From an uncultured Ruminococcus sp. (GTDB lineage: Bacteria; Bacillota; Clostridia; Oscillospirales; Ruminococcaceae), in contig CACZQG010000014.1 of the NCBI GenBank assembly GCA_902783235.1, forward strand, positions 1 to 9,720: DNA of 9,720 nucleotides. Reading direction: 5' to 3'. Positions 4,853 through 9,720 of the stretch are shown piece after piece (positions within the stretch are counted from its first letter, which is position 1; every line of letters begins with the position of its first letter). A model generated the notes under the pieces. It made no database searches, was not told the origin of the DNA, and saw nothing but the letters and a program-made list of their open reading frames with translations. A program made the position numbers and the translations under genes.

Positions 4853-7761
4853 TACTTTAATATATCACGCCATGATGCAACAAGCTCAAAACAGTTATCA
4901 ATAGCATTTTCCTTAACATAATCGGTTATTTGCTCTAATATCTCCTGCTGATTCTGTGGATATTGATTCTTGGAAAGTTCGGATATAGCGTAATTAATCT
5001 GATCCATATCGAAATTATTAAGTGCATTTTGAAGAGTTTTAAGCATATTCAGCGTAACATCTTTTGGTGTTCTGCTAAAATACTGACACTTTTCTATACA
5101 TCCCGTCCATTTATCCATGATCTCAAGACAGGCATCAAAATCACTTTCCTCAATCTTTTCCTTCAACTGATCAAAATAATCAAGGCAAGTCTTATGATAC
5201 TCAAATGAGCTCATTTCGTCAATTATCTCATCAATACAAAGAATGTCAAAGTCGCCAATTGCTTCACGCAGCTTATCCAGAAATTCGGAAATAGTTTCTC
5301 TGTCAGCATAACCTTTTTTAACATCTGCCAGATCCGGGAACATGGGAGCCAATATATCCGTAAGTGCTTTATACTCGTCCAGCATAGCTGCCGTTTTTTT
5401 CTTGATAAGGTCGATATTATTCTCTTTACCAGCCATTTCAAGCTCAAATGCGTGCTCACCAAGCTCCTCAGCACCTATCTGACGGGATGCGGATTTAAGG
5501 GCATGGACTTCAATAGTATATTCACTCCACTCTTCATTATCAAAATGATCCTGTATTGATTGTGAATTCTTGCCAATGTTGGTATAATACTCACGCAGAA
5601 CTGTCCAATAAAGCTTTTCACTGCCCAGCATAGAAATAGCTTTTTCAGTGTTAAGCCCTTCAATATCCCTGATGCTTGGCATTTCTGACGCAGGTGTTTC
5701 AGATTCACCTCCCTCAAACTTGTCAGCCGGCATTATCTTATCCTGGGGCAGCCATTTTCTCAGCTTTGTAACGATATCACTGATCTCAATTGGCTTCGCA
5801 ACAAAATCATTCATACCTTCAGCCAGGAACATTTCCTTTGCACCGCTTACAGCGTTAGCAGTAAGGGCGATGATAGGTGTTTCATTATAGCTTGGAAGCA
5901 TACGTCTAATTATATGAGTTGCTTCAACACCATCGACCTCAGGCATCATATGATCCATAAAGATCAGATCATATTTGATATTGCATACCATTTCAATAGC
6001 CTGTGCCGCACTTTCAGCGGTATCCACCTGCATATGCAATGGTTCTATAAGTCCCTTGGCTACTGTAAGATTTACAGCATTATCATCAACTATGAGTACT
6101 CTTGCTTCTGGTGCTACAAAGGTAAAGTCGTCCATTTCACTGCCGGCTGTATTGAGCATAAAGTTTGTAAAGCCCAGAGCATTGTAAAGCCCCAAAGAGT
6201 ATACAGGCTTTTGAATAAACTTTACAGAAGGCATTTCTATATCATTGGGACTTCCGAAGTTGCCTATTACCGTACATGGAATCTCAGGATGCTTTTCAAG
6301 CAGCTTTCTGATGGAATCGGTAAAGAATGATTTTTCAACAACAATATTGTCGTATTCCACCTCATCAAGGTTATCTATGGTACTGAGAGTAACAGGAATT
6401 GCGGATACACGTTTCAGATCCTTGATAAGCTGATTTCTTACATAACCACTGCTTACAAGCATACCAACTTTGATATTCTTGGTAAGAGCCGGGATAGCCG
6501 GTGTTTTATCAATTATTTTCTGCGGCACCTCAAAGAAGAATGAACTTCCCTTGCCAAATTCACTCTTAACTGAAATCTTGCCCCCCATAAGATCCAGCAG
6601 CTGCTTGCATATGGCAAGACCCAGACCGGTACCTTCAATATTTCTGTTTCTCTTGCTGTCCACCTGCTTGAAGGAACGGAAAAGCTTTTCAATATCCTGG
6701 GGCTTGATACCCATACCGGTGTCGTTGACAGCCGCTTTCATTATAACAGTTTCATCACTTTCACGTTCATAATGAATTGCCAGGTGTACCTCGCCCTGTT
6801 GAGTAAACTTTATGGCATTTGTTATAAGATTCAACAATATCTGATGAATTCTTACATTATCACCGAAAATCAGCTGAGGCATATCAGGATCAACATCTAT
6901 GGTAAATTCAATATCCTTTGTTCCTATCCTGCTGAAAGCGATACTGGACAGATCATTTATTATAGACAACGGCTCATACGCCACATTGATGATATCCATT
7001 TTACCGGATTCGATCTTTGAATAATCCAGAATATCGTTTATGATTACAAGAAGATTTTTAGCGGATGACTTGATCTGATGCATATATTTTTTGGCAGTAT
7101 ATGACATATCTTCTCTGAGAGCCAGGTCTACCATACCGATAACAGCATTCATAGGTGTTCTTATCTCATGAGACATATTTGCAAGAAAATCACTTTTCAT
7201 GCGTGATGCCTTTTCAAGCTCAATATTGGACTTGTTCAGCTCATATGTATGAAATGCCATAAATGACAGGCATTTTCCAACAACACCGAGAAAATCCGCT
7301 GCCTTCTGCAATTGTGAGGGCTTTATGATCTTAACATTCTGAACAGCCTCAATATAATCATGTTCATCAATACCCAACTCCTGAGCTATCTTTCTGAATT
7401 GGTCAAGATCGGGTGGAGCCGGAAGAACCTGACCGCCTATAAAGCTGCCGACTATTTTGTCACCCAGCATTATAGGTGCCGCAAAATCCATAAGTCCGGC
7501 ATGGCAGTAATAGCAATAAGGTTTTTTTGTGTTCAGAGTCATCTCAGCGCCTGACTTATCACATCGCATACACCTGCTTTGACCAATTTCCGATTCTCTT
7601 GTATATTTCATACAGAAATCCGTAAAATTGGATGGCTCTGTTACCGGCATTCCATATTGATCCGTTGTGAGTGCCGCAACTCCCATAGTGTCGGAAAAAT
7701 CATCCTGGATCATCTGTAATATATCCGGATCAATAAGATCGGTTAGATAAGCATTATCCAT
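4852..7761 (-). CDS. Soluble hybrid histidine kinase with PocR sensor, HPt and duplicated tail
   Basis: 969 residues with no membrane segment, so a cytoplasmic sensor kinase. Modules: a PocR-type sensory domain (about 5-175) with Cys50, Cys64-x-x-Cys67 and Cys83-x-x-Cys86; a short coiled linker; HisKA with phospho-acceptor His198 in MSHEIRTPMN; HATPase with N-box Asn315, NDTGMGI near 346-352 and GTGLGLA near 377-383; a degenerate receiver (about 430-535) lacking the acid pair but keeping Lys518-Pro; a complete receiver (about 552-673) with Asp559/Asp560, phospho-site Asp603, Thr634 and Lys656; an HPt domain (about 697-805) with His753 in HALKSASR; and a helical tail (about 820-969). The tail holds two ungapped 61-residue repeats (825-885 and 904-964). 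Family knowledge: PocR domains are proposed ligand sensors, named from the propanediol/cobalamin regulator. The ligand here is unknown, and the Cys set could bind metal (inference). The start is ATG at 7761 with AAGGAAG nine bases upstream. It lies 87 bases after the two-receiver protein and is translationally coupled to the GIY-YIG gene. Confidence 0.93.
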   Translation of the reverse strand: MDNAYLTDLIDPDILQMIQDDFSDTMGVAALTTDQYGMPVTEPSNFTDFCMKYTRESEIGQSRCMRCDKSGAEMTLNTKKPYCYYCHAGLMDFAAPIMLGDKIVGSFIGGQVLPAPPDLDQFRKIAQELGIDEHDYIEAVQNVKIIKPSQLQKAADFLGVVGKCLSFMAFHTYELNKSNIELEKASRMKSDFLANMSHEIRTPMNAVIGMVDLALREDMSYTAKKYMHQIKSSAKNLLVIINDILDYSKIESGKMDIINVAYEPLSIINDLSSIAFSRIGTKDIEFTIDVDPDMPQLIFGDNVRIHQILLNLITNAIKFTQQGEVHLAIHYERESDETVIMKAAVNDTGMGIKPQDIEKLFRSFKQVDSKRNRNIEGTGLGLAICKQLLDLMGGKISVKSEFGKGSSFFFEVPQKIIDKTPAIPALTKNIKVGMLVSSGYVRNQLIKDLKRVSAIPVTLSTIDNLDEVEYDNIVVEKSFFTDSIRKLLEKHPEIPCTVIGNFGSPNDIEMPSVKFIQKPVYSLGLYNALGFTNFMLNTAGSEMDDFTFVAPEARVLIVDDNAVNLTVAKGLIEPLHMQVDTAESAAQAIEMVCNIKYDLIFMDHMMPEVDGVEATHIIRRMLPSYNETPIIALTANAVSGAKEMFLAEGMNDFVAKPIEISDIVTKLRKWLPQDKIMPADKFEGGESETPASEMPSIRDIEGLNTEKAISMLGSEKLYWTVLREYYTNIGKNSQSIQDHFDNEEWSEYTIEVHALKSASRQIGAEELGEHAFELEMAGKENNIDLIKKKTAAMLDEYKALTDILAPMFPDLADVKKGYADRETISEFLDKLREAIGDFDILCIDEIIDEMSSFEYHKTCLDYFDQLKEKIEESDFDACLEIMDKWTGCIEKCQYFSRTPKDVTLNMLKTLQNALNNFDMDQINYAISELSKNQYPQNQQEILEQITDYVKENAIDNCFELVASWRDILK

Positions 7762-7805
7762 TGTGCTTCACTTCCTTTTACAAGTAAGTTATAAGTAATT
7801 GTAAT

Positions 7806-7832
7806 GAAAATGCAGTAATTCAATACATTTTC
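7806..7832 (-). other. Small hairpin between regulator and kinase genes
   Basis: GAAAATG (7806-7812) pairs with CATTTTC (7826-7832) around a 13-base loop. It lies in the 87-base gap. No T-tract follows, so it is not a convincing terminator, and no good promoter was seen in the gap. Read-through from the regulator into the kinase therefore seems likely. Confidence 0.3.
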
Positions 7833-7848
7833 TATCACCAATTAAGGA

Positions 7849-8694
7849 TCAGTCTATCAGGTTACTGATTGTGGCAAGCAAAGCTTCCATATTGACCGGC
7901 TTCAGCATATAAGCAGCAGGTTTCAATGACAGGATCTCCATGATCTTATCACGCTCTGCAACACCTGTAAGGAAGCATATGGGGATATCCTTGTATCTCT
8001 CGTCGGATCTTATATCACGCATGACCTCCGCACCGGTCTTGATCGGCATTTCATAATCAAGCAGAATAAGATCAGCAGGCTTGGAATCAAGATACTTTTT
8101 GACCAAAACGCCGTTGACCATAGCTGTGACCTCATAATGCTCCTCCAGAGCAGATTTGAGCATTTTAAGGATCGTTTTATCATCATCAACGATGAGTATG
8201 GTCTTCTTACGTTCTGATGGTGCCAGGTTAGGATCTATATAGTCAACTGTTGAATTTGCAGCAGCCTGTGCAGCAAGTCTCTGCGCTTCCTTTTCCTTCT
8301 GCTTGGCAAGATCCTCATAATACTTGAGTATACGAAGAGAAAGGTTATCGGCCGAGACCGGTCTTTTAAGCATAAGATCCACCAGTCTGGGACTGCTTCG
8401 CTGAATTGCTCCGCAAACGTCCATTGGTGCACATATAAATATGGGGCATTTATTATAAACCTCATCACTTTTCAGCTTATTGATCTGAGAAACCATATCA
8501 TCATCTGATGTATCTGGGAAAAGAAGATATCCGTCCGGTTCATACATCTCAAAGTGCAGTGAGAGATCATTCCAGCTTGGAGTGGTACTTAGTGCCTTAA
8601 AGTAAATATCAGAATGGTTTATAAAATCCATTACTATGTTTTGCTTTGCTCCTGCAACAAGTAATTTTTTCTTTTTAGATACTATTTCAGCCAT
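7849..8694 (-). CDS. Two-receiver response-regulator-like protein without output domain
   Basis: 281 residues from the chosen ATG at 8694. An in-frame ATG at 8727 would add 11 residues, but it has no ribosome-binding site, while TCCTTT (8706-8711; AAAGGA on the coding strand) stands 11 bases before 8694. The N-terminal part (about 8-125) looks like a degenerate receiver: it starts with a hydrophobic strand (KKLLVAGA) and ends with a KRPV strand, but has no acid pair or usual phospho-Asp. A charged, probably coiled linker rich in Lys, Glu, Gln and Ala follows (126-147). The C-terminal receiver (about 163-281) is complete: Asp170/Asp171, phospho-site Asp213 in LLDYEMP, Thr243 and Lys265-Pro. 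There is no DNA-binding, GGDEF or other output domain, so it probably acts by protein contact or as a phosphate relay or sink. Its own promoter lies upstream and the hybrid kinase follows on the same strand. It is the obvious partner of that kinase by position. Confidence 0.88.
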   Translation of the reverse strand: MAEIVSKKKKLLVAGAKQNIVMDFINHSDIYFKALSTTPSWNDLSLHFEMYEPDGYLLFPDTSDDDMVSQINKLKSDEVYNKCPIFICAPMDVCGAIQRSSPRLVDLMLKRPVSADNLSLRILKYYEDLAKQKEKEAQRLAAQAAANSTVDYIDPNLAPSERKKTILIVDDDKTILKMLKSALEEHYEVTAMVNGVLVKKYLDSKPADLILLDYEMPIKTGAEVMRDIRSDERYKDIPICFLTGVAERDKIMEILSLKPAAYMLKPVNMEALLATISNLID

Positions 8695-8724
8695 AACGAA
8701 TACGATCCTTTCTATTGATAATAC

Positions 8725-8758
8725 CATTTCAGCATATCCATATGAAATATCCGAAATG
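8725..8758 (-). promoter_or_regulatory. Inverted repeats in the leader of the two-receiver gene
   Basis: CATAT (8733-8737) and ATATG (8740-8744) face each other across two bases. CATTTC (8725-8730) and GAAATG (8753-8758) enclose them. The element lies between the promoter and the chosen start and overlaps the alternative ATG at 8727. It could be an operator or a leader hairpin that hides the upstream ATG. Confidence 0.35.
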
Positions 8759-8779
8759 ATTACAGTTTCGTCACTTTAT

Positions 8780-8808
8780 ATTGTACCATATTTACTATAA
8801 ACTGTCAA
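8780..8808 (-). promoter_or_regulatory. Sigma-A promoter for the signalling operon
   Basis: On the minus strand TTGACA (8808-8803) is followed after 17 bases by TACAAT (8785-8780), preceded by TGG, an extended -10. Eleven of twelve core bases match consensus. Transcription would start near 8773, giving a leader of about 79 bases to the ATG at 8694. It would drive the regulator and, by read-through, the kinase and GIY-YIG genes. Confidence 0.85.
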
Positions 8809-9072
8809 CTGTTTATTTGAAATTCAATGAAAAAAAGCAATTTTTCCAATAATTCACTTTTCTTTTCAACTGTCAGAGAAATCACAAAACGCTAAAGCTT
8901 CTGACCCACAGTTCGTGATAAGTCACAAATCGCAACTATAATTTTCAGTAAATACGACATTGCAACGGAAGCAAAGCATCATAAGCAGGCTTGATCTGAT
9001 CGGACGATTGCATACGTCCTGATGAGCATTGCTCCCATTTATATATCAGCTGTTGCTGCACTGAATTTCGGA
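8809..9072. other. Gene-free stretch between deaminase and signalling operon
   Basis: No convincing gene is seen. Two small hairpins stand side by side: GGACG (9002-9006) with CGTCC (9015-9019), and GAGC (9024-9027) with GCTC (9031-9034). Neither is followed by a T-tract, so I do not call a terminator for the deaminase. GAAAAA and TTTTTC near 8829-8846 form an A/T-only inverted repeat of doubtful meaning. Confidence 0.4.
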
Positions 9073-9720
9073 TCAGTCAAGATACGGCTTTGACTTGGAA
9101 TAGATCCTTTTTCCCCTTACAAACTTTGCTGCAACTCCTATCGTATCAAGAGAAAGATATGCAAATCTTTCCAGTCTTTGTTTAAGAGGAGTATCCTCAG
9201 CGCAGGGATCAAAGCTATCGTCAAGCACAACTGCATCAAATTCATAGCCCTTATCCAGACTTCCGACTTTCCCGAAAAACGCTCCGCCGCCCAGTGTTGC
9301 CAGATAGAAAGCCTCACTGAATGAAAGTGGAGCTTTACGCTTATCAATAAGCCTGTAAAACATTTTGGACATCTGTACAGTATCAACCACAGCCGATAAT
9401 ATCGATATAGTATGTCCTGCTGCTGCATCGCTCCCCAGTCCCACTTTTATATTTTTCTCCATGAGTTTTCTTACAGGTGCGATACCGGAAGAAAGATTGG
9501 TATTTGAAGCCGGACAATGGGCAATGAATACGCCGTTATCCTTTATTCTGCATAAATCATTCTTTTCGGGATAGACACAGTGTGCCATTACAGTTTTATA
9601 TGTCTCACCTTTTTTATCTCTTCCAAGAAGTCCGTGAATATCGTAAGCATGAGCATAGCCTTCAGCTTTTGGACAAAGCTCCTTTACCAGTTCGATCTCA
9701 TTCTGATTCTCTGAAATATG
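9073..9720 (-). CDS. guaD: Guanine deaminase-type amidohydrolase, C-terminal half (5' end outside window)
   Basis: The frame stays open from the stop (9073-9075) to the window edge, giving 215 residues, about half the usual 430-450. The ATG at 9588 is internal. The visible motifs fit guanine deaminase, which converts guanine to xanthine in purine salvage: HISEN right at the window edge (zinc His and catalytic-type Glu), YDIHGLLG, VMAHCVY with another zinc His at visible residue 47, AHCPASNTNLSSG near 67-79, and GLGSDAAAGHT with the metal/catalytic Asp at visible residue 98. Comparison with the known human enzyme supports these roles. Other amidohydrolases of the chlorohydrolase group share the HCPxSN and SD motifs, so substrate is less certain than fold. 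The N-terminal HxH metal motif cannot be checked here. The gene appears unrelated to the signalling cluster. Confidence 0.82.
   Translation of the reverse strand, partial: HISENQNEIELVKELCPKAEGYAHAYDIHGLLGRDKKGETYKTVMAHCVYPEKNDLCRIKDNGVFIAHCPASNTNLSSGIAPVRKLMEKNIKVGLGSDAAAGHTISILSAVVDTVQMSKMFYRLIDKRKAPLSFSEAFYLATLGGGAFFGKVGSLDKGYEFDAVVLDDSFDPCAEDTPLKQRLERFAYLSLDTIGVAAKFVRGKRIYSKSKPYLD

Noticed and set aside
9002..9034. Paired small hairpins as a terminator for the deaminase gene
   Set aside because: Stems are only four to five pairs and no T-tract follows on either strand.
302..9720. Window as a defence or mobile-element island
   Set aside because: The genes are ordinary metal-export, signalling and purine-salvage types. 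No integrase, transposase, toxin-antitoxin, restriction or CRISPR feature was found, and a lone GIY-YIG domain does not make a defence system.

Overview
The window looks like chromosomal DNA of a low-GC Gram-positive anaerobe, probably a Clostridia/Ruminococcus-type bacterium. This is inferred from the AT-rich composition, a textbook AGGAGG ribosome-binding site, near-consensus sigma-A promoters with extended -10 elements, and proteins resembling those of gut Firmicutes. No phage, CRISPR, rRNA or tRNA gene is visible.

Layout from left to right: (1) 1-301 is a gene-free stretch with one copy of a short degenerate repeat and a strong hairpin terminator. (2) 302-2539 (-) is a copper-exporting P1B ATPase (copA) that begins with TTG. 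(3) 2540-3044 is a 505-base gap with a structured, hairpin-rich repeat region, a second copy of the short repeat, and a near-perfect promoter for the next gene. (4) 3045-4430 (+) is a four-TM protein with zinc ribbons at both ends and unknown function. It ends at a strong terminator whose stem-loop overlaps the 3' end of the convergent gene. (5) 4496-8694 (-) is a signalling cluster: a two-receiver response-regulator-like protein without an output domain, a 969-residue soluble hybrid histidine kinase (PocR sensor, HisKA/HATPase, degenerate receiver, intact receiver, HPt, and a new-looking duplicated C-terminal tail), and a small GIY-YIG protein translationally coupled to the kinase by a TAATG overlap. 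(6) 9073 to the window edge (-) is the C-terminal half of a guanine-deaminase-type amidohydrolase.

The regulator and kinase lie on one strand, 87 bases apart, behind one clear promoter, and probably form a phosphorelay unit. The kinase has the modules for His to Asp to His transfer, and the separate regulator has a complete acceptor pocket. Nothing visible names the stimulus or the final output. copA, the zinc-ribbon protein and the deaminase appear to be independent transcription units. The points most worth a second look are the duplicated kinase tail, the matching pseudo-receiver/receiver pairs in both signalling proteins, the coupling of a GIY-YIG protein to a sensor kinase, and the direct repeats flanking copA.
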